This document shows positions 55,330 through 64,000 of a DNA stretch of 64,000 nt, one piece after another. The DNA is taken from assembly GCF_036226685.1 (NCBI RefSeq), contig NZ_CP109009.1:3410001-3474000 (forward strand). Direction: 5' to 3'. The DNA comes from Streptomyces sp. NBC_00690. GTDB taxonomy: Bacteria > Actinomycetota > Actinomycetes > Streptomycetales > Streptomycetaceae. Position numbers and translations under genes: made by a program. Within the stretch, counting starts at the first letter, position 1; each line of letters starts with the position of its first letter. The notes below the pieces were generated by a model that saw nothing but the letters and a program-made list of their open reading frames with translations, had not been told where the DNA came from and did not search any database.

Positions 55330-55519
55330 GCCCTGTTCTGATCTTGTGGGCGGCCCGTTCCTGTAGACGGCCCCGTCCTGGTGGGCCAGACGTCCGGCCA
55401 TGGGCCATACGTCCGGCGCCGGGCGATCCCACGAGGCGCCTCCTCTCGGAGGCCCGCTGTCTTCGCACGGCCTAAGAAATAGCGAGGAAATACCCCAAAG
55501 CGGGCTAAGGTGCGGGCTG

Positions 55520-56746
55520 ATGACGTCCCCTCGGATCGCCCCGCTCCCGGTCGGCCACCCCCTGTCCCTCGGACCGAGGCAGCCTCCACCGGACCGAACC
55601 GCCCGCCGGAACGCCGTCCTGCTCGCAGGTGCCTGGACGATCACCCGGATCGGCCTGGTCGTCCTGCTGCTCATCGACCACATCGGCGACTCGGGATTGG
55701 CGGGCGAGGTGCACACCCTCTACCGCCACTGGTACGAGCAGCTGAGCCAGGGCGCCTTCCCCCTCGACGACCCCACCTGGCAGTACCCGCCCGGCGCCGC
55801 ACTCGTCTTCCTCGCTCCCGCGCTGGTGCCGTGGCTGACGTACTTCCAAGCGTTCGTCGCACTGATCCTCCTCGCGGACGCCGTCATCACCTGGGCACTC
55901 GCCCGCGCCGGGGGCCAGGGCGCCTGGCTGTGGGTGGGCGGACTGCCGCTGCTGCTCCACCTGCCGCTCGCCCGCTACGACGTTCCCGTCACCGCGGTCG
56001 CCGTGCTGGCGCTCCTCGCCCTGCGCCGGAACCCGCGTACCGGTGGAGCGCTCGCCGGGATCGGCGCCATGATCAAGGTGTGGCCGCTGCTCACCATCCT
56101 GGGCACGCCCCGCGGACGTACCACCCGGGCCGTCTGGTCATCCGCCGCCGCATCCGCGGCCGTGCTCCTCTTCGTTCTGATGTTGGGATTCAGCCATCCC
56201 CTCAGCTTTCTCCAGCAGCAGGGCGAGCGGGGGGTGCAGATCGAGTCCCTTGGTGGAACCGTGCTGCAACTGGCACGGCTCAGCGGCTGGGGTGGCGAGG
56301 TCCGCTTCCAGTACGGGGCATTCGAACTGGTCGGCCCATACACCGCCGAGGTGGCGCGGCTCTCCCTGCTGCTGAGCGTGTTGGCGCTGGGATGGCTGGT
56401 GCTCTGGCGTGTCCGGGCACGTCACTGGGACACGGCCACTCCGCTGGACGCCGCGTTCGCCGCCGTCCTGCTGTTCACCGTCACGAGCCGGGTCATCAGC
56501 CCGCAGTACATGATCTGGCTGCTCGGCCTCGCTGCGGTCTGTCTCACCTCGCGGCGCACCACACAGCGTTCCGTCGCCCTGCTGATGCTGCCCGCGGCCT
56601 GTCTGACCGCCCTGGCCTTTCCACTGATGTACGAGGACGTGGTGGCCGGTACCCCGCTGGGCTGTCTGTTGATGGTGCTCAGGAACGGTCTGCTCCTCAC
56701 CGCCGCGGTGCTGTCCTGTCACCGGTTGTGGCGGGCGAGCGCATGA
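55520..56746 (+). CDS. Polytopic membrane protein, GT87/DUF2029-like glycosyltransferase
   Basis: 408 residues with about ten hydrophobic segments (NAVLLAGAWTITRIGLVVLLLIDHI first). The early outer loop contains LYRHWYEQLSQGAFPLDDPTWQYPPGAALV, typical of the GT-C-type family 87: acidic and Tyr/Pro-rich (DDPTWQYPPG). LPLARYDVPVTAVAVLALLALRRN and the repeated small-residue helices resemble polyprenyl-phosphate-mannose-using transferases. The start ATG 55520 has no ribosome site (a leaderless start is possible). It probably adds a sugar to an outer-face lipid or wall polymer. Confidence 0.82.
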   Translation: MTSPRIAPLPVGHPLSLGPRQPPPDRTARRNAVLLAGAWTITRIGLVVLLLIDHIGDSGLAGEVHTLYRHWYEQLSQGAFPLDDPTWQYPPGAALVFLAPALVPWLTYFQAFVALILLADAVITWALARAGGQGAWLWVGGLPLLLHLPLARYDVPVTAVAVLALLALRRNPRTGGALAGIGAMIKVWPLLTILGTPRGRTTRAVWSSAAASAAVLLFVLMLGFSHPLSFLQQQGERGVQIESLGGTVLQLARLSGWGGEVRFQYGAFELVGPYTAEVARLSLLLSVLALGWLVLWRVRARHWDTATPLDAAFAAVLLFTVTSRVISPQYMIWLLGLAAVCLTSRRTTQRSVALLMLPAACLTALAFPLMYEDVVAGTPLGCLLMVLRNGLLLTAAVLSCHRLWRASA

Positions 56747-56806
56747 CCGCAGGGGCACCCCGTGGGCCCGGGGCGCCCCTGCGGTCGGCCAGGAGCGGCC
56801 GTCAGC

Positions 56807-59800
56807 TCAGCTGTGCGTCCGCAGCAGTTGGCGCATGGTCCGCATCGCGACCGACAGGTTCGCCAGGTCGAAGGTGTCGGACCCTTGGATCTCCTCCAGG
56901 GTGCCGCGAGCCCGGGCCAGGATCGATGCGTTCTGCTCCTGCCACTGGCCGAAACGCTCCTCCGGGCTGGAGCTGCCGTTGCCCACCGAGAGCACATCGG
57001 CGGTGAGCATGGCATGGGCCGCGTACAGGTCCTCACGGATGGACGCACGGGCCATGGACTGCCAGCGGTCCTCACGCGGCAGTTCGATGATCCGGTCCAT
57101 CAGCTGGGTGATCCGCAGCCGGTCGGCGAGGTCGTAGTACACCTCGGCGACCGCCATCGGCTCCTTCTGCGTCCGGTCGGCGATGGCCACGATGTCCAGA
57201 GTGGGGAAGGCCGAGGAGAACCCGGCCACCCGGGCGGCCAACTCCTCGGGCACGCCCGCCTCGGTCAGCTCCTTGAGGATGCCGTGGTACCAGTCCAGGT
57301 CCTCGCCCCGCAGCATCTTCGCCAGCTGCCCCCAGACCTGCTCCACTCGCTCGGAGAAGAACTCGACCGTCTCGGCCAACTCCAGCGGCTGCGGACGGTT
57401 GCCCAGCAGCCAGCGGGTGCCACGCTCGACCAGCCGCCGCGAGTGCAGCCGGATACGGGTCAGAACATCAGCCGCGACCTTGTTGTCGAGGCCCTCGACC
57501 GCGTCCCAGACCGCGCTGAGGCCGAAGATCGCACGGGCGGCCGTCTGTGCCCGTACGACCTCCTCGATCGAGGCTCCGGTCTCTTCGCGCAGTCGGTGCA
57601 GGAAGGTCGAGCCGCCGGTGTTGACGGTGTCGTTGACCAACACGGTGGTGATGATCTCCCGACGCAGCGCATGGGCGTCGACGGCCTCGGGGTACTTCTC
57701 GCGCAGCGGCTTGGGGAAGTAGGCGTGCAGCAACCGGCGCAGATAGGGATCGTCCGGGAGCGAGGTGACGATCAACTCGTCAGCGGTGGTGATCTTGGTG
57801 TACGCCATCAGAACGGCCAGCTCGGGCTGGCTGAGACCCTTGCCGCCGTTGAGCAGCTCCCGGATCTGCCGATCGGTCGGCAAGAACTCCAGCTCACGGT
57901 TGAGCGCGCCGTCCCGACCGAGCCTGCGCATGTACCGCTGGTGGGCGTGGAGCAGGGAGGATGCCTGGGCGACCGCGTTGGAGAGTGCGGTGTTCTGGGC
58001 GTAGTTGTTGCGCAGCACGAGCGCGCCGACTTCGTCCGTCATCTTCGCCAGCAGTTGGTTGCGCTGCTTGACGGTGAGGTCACCGTCCGCGACCAGACCG
58101 TTGAGCAGGATCTTGATGTTCACCTCGTGGTCGGAGGTGTCCACACCGGCGCTGTTGTCGATGGCATCCGTGTTGACCCGACCGCCGATGCGGTCGAACT
58201 CGATACGGCCGAGCTGGGTGAGCCCCAGATTGCCGCCCTCGCCGACGACCTTGACCCGCAGGTCCTCGCCATTGACGCGGATGGCGTCATTGGCCTTGTC
58301 GCCCACATCCGCGTTGGACTCGCTGGACGCCTTGACGTACGTCCCGATTCCGCCGTTCCAGAGCAGGTCCACCGGGGCGTGGAGCACGGCGCGCATCAGC
58401 TCGGCGGGGGTGATCTTGGAGACCCCGGCTTCGATGCCGAGCGCCGCGCGCATATGGGTGTTGACGGGGATCGACTTGGCGGTACGGGGGTGGATGCCGC
58501 CGCCCGCCGACAGCAGTTCCTTGTTGTAGTCGGCCCAGCTGGAGCGGGGCAGTTCGAAGAGACGACGGCGCTCGGCGTAGGAGGTGGCGGCGTCCGGGTT
58601 CGGATCGATGAAGATGTGTCGGTGGTCGAAGGCGGCCACCAGCCGGATGTGCTCGCTGAGCAGCATGCCGTTGCCGAAGACGTCGCCGGACATGTCACCG
58701 ACGCCGACGACCGTGAAGTCCTCGGTCTGGGTGTCGTGGCCGAGTTCGCGGAAGTGGCGCTTGACGGACTCCCAGGCGCCCCGGGCCGTGATGCCCATGC
58801 CCTTGTGGTCGTAGCCGGCGGAGCCACCGGAGGCGAAGGCGTCACCGAGCCAGAAGTTGTAGGCGACGGCGACCTCGTTGGCGATGTCCGAGAACGAGGC
58901 GGTGCCCTTGTCGGCGGCGACGACGAGATAGGTGTCGTCCTCGTCGTGGCGCACGACGTCGGCCGGCGGAACGACCTCACCCGCGACCAGGTTGTCGGTG
59001 ATGTCGAGCAGCGCCGAGATGAACGTCTTGTAGCAGGCGACGCCCTCGGCGAGCCAGGCGTCCCGGTCCACGGAAGGGTCGGGAAGCTGCTTGGCGACGA
59101 AGCCGCCCTTGGCGCCGACCGGGACGATCACGGTGTTCTTCACCATCTGCGCCTTGACCAGGCCCAGGATCTCCGTACGGAAGTCCTCACGCCGGTCGGA
59201 CCAGCGCAGACCGCCGCGGGCGACCTTGCCGAAGCGCAGGTGGACGCCCTCGACACGCGGGGAGTACACCCAGATCTCGAACGCGGGGCGGGGCGCGGGC
59301 AGATCGGGGATCGCCGTCGGGTCGAACTTCATCGACACATAGCCGTGGTACGCGCCGCTGTCCGCCTTCTGGAAGAAGTTGGTGCGCAGCGTCGCCTTGA
59401 TCACGGTGAGGAAGGAGCGCAGGATGCGGTCCTCGTCCAGGCTCGCCACCTGGTCGAGCGCACCGTCGAGCTCCTCCATCAGACCGTCGGTCAGCTCGGT
59501 TCCGGCGCTCTGCCGGCCGGGCGACATCCGGGCTTCGAAGAGCGAGACCAGCAGCCGGGTGGTGTGGACGTTGTTACGGAGGGTGTCCTCCATGTAGTCC
59601 TGGCTGAAGGTGGCACCGGCCTGACGCAGATACTTGGCGTAGGTGCGCAGCACCATCGCCTGACGCCAGTTCAGCGCGGCGCCCAGGACGAGGGAGTTGA
59701 AGCCGTCATTCTCCGCCTCTCCGGTCCACACGGCGGCGAAGGCGTCCTGGAAGCGCTCGCGGGCGTCATCGGCGAGGTGGTCGCCGTTGGTGCGAGGCAT

Positions 59801-61744
59801 CCGCAGACCGAAGTCGTAGATCCACACCAGGGAGCGGTCGGAGCAGCGCAGCTCGTAGGGACGCTCGTCGACGACCTCGCAGCCGAGTCGCTGGAGGATC
59901 GGCAGCACCGCGGAGAGGGAGACCTGCTCACCGGTTCGGTAGATCTTGAAGCGACGCTCCCCGGGGCCGGCGCCGACCGGCTCGTAGAGGGAGAGCGCGA
60001 AGTTACGGCCAGAGTCGGTGAGGGCTTCCAGGTGCACCAGGTCGGCGACGGCGGAGCGCGGCGAGTGGTCGGCCTTGTACCCCTCGGGGAGGGCGTTGCC
60101 GTAGCGGCGCAGCAGTTCGGCGGCGCGCTCCTCGCCCAGCTCGGCGTTGAGGGCATCGGAGAAGCCGTCCGCCCAGGAACGGGCGGCCTCGACCAGCCTG
60201 GCCTCGATGCGCTCGGTGTCGGCATCGGTGAGGTGGGGCAGTTCGGTGCCGGGGGCGACCCGGACCACGAAGTGGATGCGGGAGAGGATCGACTCCGTGT
60301 TCCACGCGGTGAAGTCGACGCTGGTGCCGCCGAGCTCCTCCTTGAGGATGTCGATCAGCCGCAGCCGTACGCCCGTCGTGTAGCGGTCACGCGGCAGATA
60401 GACGAGGGCGGAGTAGTAGCGGCCGTACTCGTCCTGGCGGAGGTAGAGCCTGAGACGACGGCGCTCCTGGAGGTAGAGCACGCTGGTGGCGATGGTGCGC
60501 AGCTGGTCGACGGGGGTCTGGAACAGCTCGTCGCGCGGGTAGGTCTCCAGGATCTGGAGCAGGTCGCGGCCGTCGTGGCTGTTGGGCGAGAAACCGGCGC
60601 CGTCGAGGACTTCGGCCACTCGGCGGCGGATGACGGGGATGCGACGGACCGACTCGGTGTACGCGGCGGACGAGAACAGGCCGAGGAAGCGCCGTTCACC
60701 GATGACGTTGCCGTCGGCGTCGAACTTCTTGACGCCGACGTAGTCGAGGTAGCTGGGCCGGTGGACGGTGGCGCGGCTGTTGGCCTTGGTCAGCACGAGC
60801 AGCTTGTGCTCGCGGGCCTTGGCGCGAGCGTCCGCGGGAAGCCTGCTGAACGAGGGGCTGACCGGGTGGTCCTCGTCCTCGCTGTGGTGCGGGTCGGAGC
60901 GCAGGATGCCGAGTCCGGTACCGGGAACCGCGGCCAGGGCATCACCTTCCGTGAGTGTGTACTCCCGGAACCCCAGAAAGGTGAAGTGGTCGGCCGCCAG
61001 CCACCGCAGCAGCTCGCGCGCCTCGTCGACCTCCTGGTCGGCAAGGTCGTCGGCGGTCGGCTCGGTGGGGAGCTCATCAGCGATGCGCAGCGCGGCTTCG
61101 CGCATCTTCTCCCAGTCCTCGACGGCTTCGCGCACATCGGAGAGGACCCTCAGGAGGTCATTGGTGATCTGCTTGAGATCGGCGCGGTCCGTCTCGCGAT
61201 CGATCTCCACATGGATCCAGGACTCGATCAGCGCATCGTGCGGAAGGTCCTTGGGGTCCCTCGGCCGCTTGACCGTGGGCAGTACCTCGATCAGCTTGCC
61301 CGTGATGTCGCGACGCACCGTGACCTGTGGGTGGATCACCACATGGATGCCGCGGCCCTGGCGCGAGAGCTCGTTGGTCACCGAGTCCACGAGGAAGGGC
61401 ATGTCATCCGTGACCACCTCGACGACGGAGTGGCTACAGGTCCAGCCGTTCTCCTCGACCGTCGGGGTGTGGACCCGCACATTGGCCGTTCCCTGGGGAC
61501 GGTCCTCAGCCAGTCGGTAGTGGGAAAGCGCCGCTCCATAGACATCGACCGGATCGCGGTCCGCAAGGTCCTCGGGGGCGGTGTGCAGGTAGTAGCGCTG
61601 GAGGTAGCTGAGCAGAGTGTCCCGATCTGGACTCTCGCCCTGCTCCTCCCCGGCGGGATGATGCACCCCGCCAGGGCTGTTCTCAGCTACCCGGGCAGCC
61701 CGTGCGAGCAGCTCGGCCTTGGCTTCGTCCAGCTTGGTCTGCAT
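56807..61744 (-). CDS. gdhB: NAD-dependent glutamate dehydrogenase, large (about 180 kDa) type
   Basis: 1,645 residues. It deaminates L-glutamate to 2-oxoglutarate with NAD+. The N-terminal ~700 residues form the long regulatory part of the family (Bac_GDH), with ACT-like segments. The catalytic domain, in the middle, has FGKVARGGLRWSDRREDFRTEILGL and MVKNTVIVPVGAKGGFV (the Lys of the active site). VPPADVVRHDEDDTYLVVAADKGTASFSDIAN and DMSGDVFGNGML belong to the cofactor domain. Length is normal for the family. ATG 61744. It is monocistronic; the end lies about 60 nt from the neighbouring convergent gene. Confidence 0.96.
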   Translation of the reverse strand: MQTKLDEAKAELLARAARVAENSPGGVHHPAGEEQGESPDRDTLLSYLQRYYLHTAPEDLADRDPVDVYGAALSHYRLAEDRPQGTANVRVHTPTVEENGWTCSHSVVEVVTDDMPFLVDSVTNELSRQGRGIHVVIHPQVTVRRDITGKLIEVLPTVKRPRDPKDLPHDALIESWIHVEIDRETDRADLKQITNDLLRVLSDVREAVEDWEKMREAALRIADELPTEPTADDLADQEVDEARELLRWLAADHFTFLGFREYTLTEGDALAAVPGTGLGILRSDPHHSEDEDHPVSPSFSRLPADARAKAREHKLLVLTKANSRATVHRPSYLDYVGVKKFDADGNVIGERRFLGLFSSAAYTESVRRIPVIRRRVAEVLDGAGFSPNSHDGRDLLQILETYPRDELFQTPVDQLRTIATSVLYLQERRRLRLYLRQDEYGRYYSALVYLPRDRYTTGVRLRLIDILKEELGGTSVDFTAWNTESILSRIHFVVRVAPGTELPHLTDADTERIEARLVEAARSWADGFSDALNAELGEERAAELLRRYGNALPEGYKADHSPRSAVADLVHLEALTDSGRNFALSLYEPVGAGPGERRFKIYRTGEQVSLSAVLPILQRLGCEVVDERPYELRCSDRSLVWIYDFGLRMPRTNGDHLADDARERFQDAFAAVWTGEAENDGFNSLVLGAALNWRQAMVLRTYAKYLRQAGATFSQDYMEDTLRNNVHTTRLLVSLFEARMSPGRQSAGTELTDGLMEELDGALDQVASLDEDRILRSFLTVIKATLRTNFFQKADSGAYHGYVSMKFDPTAIPDLPAPRPAFEIWVYSPRVEGVHLRFGKVARGGLRWSDRREDFRTEILGLVKAQMVKNTVIVPVGAKGGFVAKQLPDPSVDRDAWLAEGVACYKTFISALLDITDNLVAGEVVPPADVVRHDEDDTYLVVAADKGTASFSDIANEVAVAYNFWLGDAFASGGSAGYDHKGMGITARGAWESVKRHFRELGHDTQTEDFTVVGVGDMSGDVFGNGMLLSEHIRLVAAFDHRHIFIDPNPDAATSYAERRRLFELPRSSWADYNKELLSAGGGIHPRTAKSIPVNTHMRAALGIEAGVSKITPAELMRAVLHAPVDLLWNGGIGTYVKASSESNADVGDKANDAIRVNGEDLRVKVVGEGGNLGLTQLGRIEFDRIGGRVNTDAIDNSAGVDTSDHEVNIKILLNGLVADGDLTVKQRNQLLAKMTDEVGALVLRNNYAQNTALSNAVAQASSLLHAHQRYMRRLGRDGALNRELEFLPTDRQIRELLNGGKGLSQPELAVLMAYTKITTADELIVTSLPDDPYLRRLLHAYFPKPLREKYPEAVDAHALRREIITTVLVNDTVNTGGSTFLHRLREETGASIEEVVRAQTAARAIFGLSAVWDAVEGLDNKVAADVLTRIRLHSRRLVERGTRWLLGNRPQPLELAETVEFFSERVEQVWGQLAKMLRGEDLDWYHGILKELTEAGVPEELAARVAGFSSAFPTLDIVAIADRTQKEPMAVAEVYYDLADRLRITQLMDRIIELPREDRWQSMARASIREDLYAAHAMLTADVLSVGNGSSSPEERFGQWQEQNASILARARGTLEEIQGSDTFDLANLSVAMRTMRQLLRTHS

Positions 61745-62212
61745 GTCCTCTGGCTCCTGTCGCGCGCCGTTGCGTGACGTAGGTGAAAGAAGCGACGCAA
61801 CGCCACGACACGGGGTGTCCGGTCGGGGTCGACGTTATGCCGCGATGAGAGTTGCCCGAGCCGGAATCGACAAAAATCAACAATCGGCAAGGGGCTGGGG
61901 GATCGGCGACTGCCCCGGCGCGGTGGCGCTCCGGGCGAAGGCTGGGGGCTTCGCTGCCCCCAGGGCGTATCGCACTGATCACGGCTCCAGGCTATCGCCC
62001 CGCACCCCCGAAGCGTCATGAGCCTTATGTGTACAAAAGAGGGGTGCGAAGTTTGACACTCTGCACAGCGACACAGGCCCTCTTGGCAAACAGTCCCGGG
62101 AGGTGCAGGTTGGCGGCTGACGACACACGGTCACCGCGGACGGCCCTGCCGCCGCCCGGGAACGCCCTTTCCGGGCCCGACAGGCCCGCCAGCCCGACAC
62201 CGGGAGCAGCCC
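61745..62212. other. Divergent intergenic region between gdhB and the DJ-1/PfpI gene
   Basis: 468 nt. No supported gene. It holds the divergent promoters of gdhB and the DJ-1/PfpI gene, neither of which could be assigned by eye. Confidence 0.5.
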
Positions 62213-62776
62213 ATGACAGCCAAGGTCCTGATCGTCACCGGCGACGCAGCAGAGTCCCTGGAAGTGCTCTATCCGTACCAGCGGCTGCTGGAGGAGGGGT
62301 ACGAGGTGCACATCGCGGCCCCCACCCGCAAGAAGCTCCAGTTCGTGGTGCACGACTTCGAACCGGGTTTCGACACATACACCGAGAAGCCGGGCTATAC
62401 CTGGCCCGCCGACCTGGCCTTCTCCGAAGTGGATCCGGGGGACTATGTGGCCGTGGTCATTCCGGGTGGTCGAGCCCCCGAGTACCTGCGCAACGATCCG
62501 GAACTGCGCAAGATCCTCAAGGCATTTTTCGACGCGGACAAGCCCGTGGCCCAGATCTGTCACGGCCCACTGCTGACGGCGGCGATCGGTGGTCTGGAAG
62601 GTCGTAGGGTCACCGCCTATCCGGCCCTGGAGTTGGATATGCAGGCTGCCGGTGCGAGCTTCCAGGATGCGGAGGCAGTGGTGGACGGCACTCTCGTCTC
62701 CTCTCGTGCATGGCCCGATCACCCCTCCTGGATGCGGGAGTTCCTCAAGGTGTTGGCGACGACTGCCAAGGAGTGA
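62213..62776 (+). CDS. DJ-1/PfpI family protein
   Basis: 187 residues of the class I glutamine-amidotransferase-like fold. KVLIVTGDAAESLEVLYPYQRLLEEGYEV opens the protein, with a Glu at about residue 17 at the position of the DJ-1 active-site Glu. The nucleophile-elbow Cys is in AQICHGPLLTAA (about residue 107). AWPDHPSWMREFLKVL ends it. Members include glyoxalases, chaperone-like proteins and proteases; which activity applies is not decidable. GGGAGCAGCCC precedes the ATG at 62213. Monocistronic. Confidence 0.92.
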   Translation: MTAKVLIVTGDAAESLEVLYPYQRLLEEGYEVHIAAPTRKKLQFVVHDFEPGFDTYTEKPGYTWPADLAFSEVDPGDYVAVVIPGGRAPEYLRNDPELRKILKAFFDADKPVAQICHGPLLTAAIGGLEGRRVTAYPALELDMQAAGASFQDAEAVVDGTLVSSRAWPDHPSWMREFLKVLATTAKE

Positions 62777-63044
62777 GCCGAGCCCCGTCGTAGGGGTTGT
62801 TGACGCCGGAGAGAGCAAAGCGCCCGGTCCACCACTAGGACAACCTCTTTGAAGCCGTGGGCGGTGGCCCGGCCCGGATGGACTAGTCCGTGCAGCAGAA
62901 CAGGGTGCGTGCCTGCGCGCTCCGGCCCCTTCGCCCGGGCGGGCCATCCGACCGATGCTCCAGCCGTGCGGGAGCCGGCTGGGGCTGGGGCTGCCCCCGC
63001 CCGGCCAGGCGCCGCACCCATCGGCCCCCCTCGAACCGGGGCAG

Positions 63045-63722
63045 CTACGCCACGAGGTCTATCGCGACCTCGACCGCCTCTTCCAGGCTGTCCACCACCG
63101 GCACCCCCACCGACTCAAGACTCGCCCTGCTGTGCGATCCCCCCGTGTAGAGCACGGCCCGCGCCCCCACATGTGCCGCCGCTATCGCGTCATCGGCCGC
63201 ATCGCCGATGACCACCGTGCGCTCCGGAGCGGTGGCATCGGCCAGCGCTGCGAGGTGGGCCGCCATATGGATCGCCTTGGAGCCACCGGAACGCCCCCTG
63301 CGCCCCTCCACCCGCAGGAAGTGTTCCTCGATGCCGTATCCACGGACGATCGGAATCAACTCGTCGTGCCCGAACATGCTGAGCAGCGACTGGCTACGCC
63401 CCGCCCGGCGCCACTCCCCCAGCAGTTCTTCCGCCCCCTGGGTCAGCCCGCAGCCGATCCGGTGCTCGCTGTAGTACCGGTGGAAGATCCCGTCCATGGA
63501 GTCCCACTCCTCGTCCGTCGGCAGCCGCCCCAGCAACCGCTCGTAGAACCGGGGAACCGGCACGCAGTACATCTCGCGGTAGCGCTCCAGCGTGATCGGC
63601 GCAAGACCTATCTCCGCGAACGCAGCGTTCGTCGCCCCGATGACCGCGGTGATGTCGTCGAGCAGTGTGCCGTTCCAGTCCCAGACGAGATGGGCATCGT
63701 GAGTGCCCCTGTGCTTCCCCAT
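63045..63722 (-). CDS. HAD-superfamily hydrolase (phosphoglycolate-phosphatase-like)
   Basis: 225 residues. Motif I is HLVWDWNGTLLDD (Asp nucleophile at about residue 14), in which the second acidic residue of the usual DxD is Asn. QSLLSMFGHDEL is in the position of motif II (Ser). The conserved Lys is in GSKAIHMAAHLAAL. Motif IV is RTVVIGDAADDAIAAAHVGA. A helical cap lies between motif I and II. It probably dephosphorylates a small metabolite. ATG 63722 has no good ribosome site. About 270 nt separate it from the DJ-1/PfpI gene; none of that looks coding. Confidence 0.9.
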   Translation of the reverse strand: MGKHRGTHDAHLVWDWNGTLLDDITAVIGATNAAFAEIGLAPITLERYREMYCVPVPRFYERLLGRLPTDEEWDSMDGIFHRYYSEHRIGCGLTQGAEELLGEWRRAGRSQSLLSMFGHDELIPIVRGYGIEEHFLRVEGRRGRSGGSKAIHMAAHLAALADATAPERTVVIGDAADDAIAAAHVGARAVLYTGGSHSRASLESVGVPVVDSLEEAVEVAIDLVA

Positions 63723-63802
63723 GGAAAAACCGTACCTGTCGGGTCTGACAATCGGTCCGGGCCGGATGGAATTCGCAGATCAGCCGGTATCGGCCCGGAC
63801 GA

Positions 63803-64000
63803 TCACTCGACCAGTGCCGGGATCTCCTGCACGCCGTACCAGAGCAGTTCGTGGTCCTCTGCCCCGTCGACGATGAACTGAGCGTCGTCATCGCCCTGAT
63901 CCGCTGCGCCGAGGGCCGCGGCGGCAGCCGTCACATCGTCCACGGCATCGTCCGCGTCCACGTGCACCGCCGCAGCCTTCGCCAAGGACACCGCGGCGGC
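63803..64000 (-). CDS. Unknown protein, right-edge fragment
   Basis: At least 62 residues, acidic (Asp/Ala-rich: [16 protein letters not shown]), ending [21 protein letters not shown] at 63991 ([11 protein letters not shown]) could be the start, but the frame stays open to the window edge, so this may be the C-terminus of a larger protein. No ribosome site can be judged. No family recognised. Confidence 0.55.
   Translation of the reverse strand, partial: AAAVSLAKAAAVHVDADDAVDDVTAAAAALGAADQGDDDAQFIVDGAEDHELLWYGVQEIPALVE

Noticed and set aside
56762..61777. Plus-strand open frame of 1,671 codons opposite gdhB
   Set aside because: It is an antisense mirror of a clear glutamate dehydrogenase. 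Its translation is Val/Gly/Leu-rich with no family signature, a usual effect of high GC.

Overview
The window is high-GC actinobacterial chromosome, almost certainly Streptomyces. Evidence: GC-rich codon third positions, GTG/TTG starts, paired PkaA/PkaB-type kinases, a sigma-U-type ECF sigma factor, an NAD-type glutamate dehydrogenase of about 1,645 residues, a tmRNA tag ending AFALAA, and the core gene order murA - hupA - malic enzyme - helD - sigU - ssrA - smpB - ftsX - ftsE - prfB - pkaB - pkaA. No phage, insertion sequence or CRISPR array was seen.

Layout. 1-4.3 kb: the N-terminal part of an SF2 helicase, an MFS transporter, tRNA-Cys(GCA) and a small P-loop kinase. 4.3-11.7 kb: a six-gene minus-strand cassette of type VII (ESX) accessory type. 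It has WXG100/PPE-like helical proteins, a mycosin protease, a 771-residue protein and a lipoprotein, but no Ecc membrane core. 11.7-16.6 kb: a translationally coupled three-subunit xanthine-dehydrogenase-like operon whose molybdenum subunit lacks two canonical active-site motifs. 17-22 kb: a GH20 hexosaminidase with its own sugar ABC importer, preceded by two candidate operators.

22.4-31.8 kb: housekeeping genes (DUF3039, YqgE, MurA, HU, malic enzyme, HelD) with several strong terminators and one unexplained structured RNA candidate at about 28.0 kb. 30.9-34.6 kb: the sigma-U/anti-sigma pair, a CGNR zinc-finger protein and a secreted serine hydrolase. 34.8-42 kb: a ribosome-rescue, termination and division block (ssrA, smpB, S41 protease, ftsX, ftsE, prfB), interrupted by a small zinc-ribbon membrane protein and a LAETG cell-wall protein with a 15-bp minisatellite.

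42-49 kb: two membrane Ser/Thr kinases divergent from an FHA-FtsK/EssC-like protein with an altered Walker A lysine. 49-52.8 kb: a second sugar ABC importer whose first permease carries an inserted extracytoplasmic domain. 52.9-64 kb: an ATP-binding protein/HTH regulator pair, a GNAT acetyltransferase, a GT87-like membrane protein, the large glutamate dehydrogenase, a DJ-1/PfpI protein, a HAD hydrolase and a fragment at the right edge.

The most unusual parts are the core-less T7SS cassette with its low-GC internal block, the molybdenum hydroxylase subunit without its expected motifs, the permease with a MalF-P2-like insertion, and the structured RNA downstream of helD.
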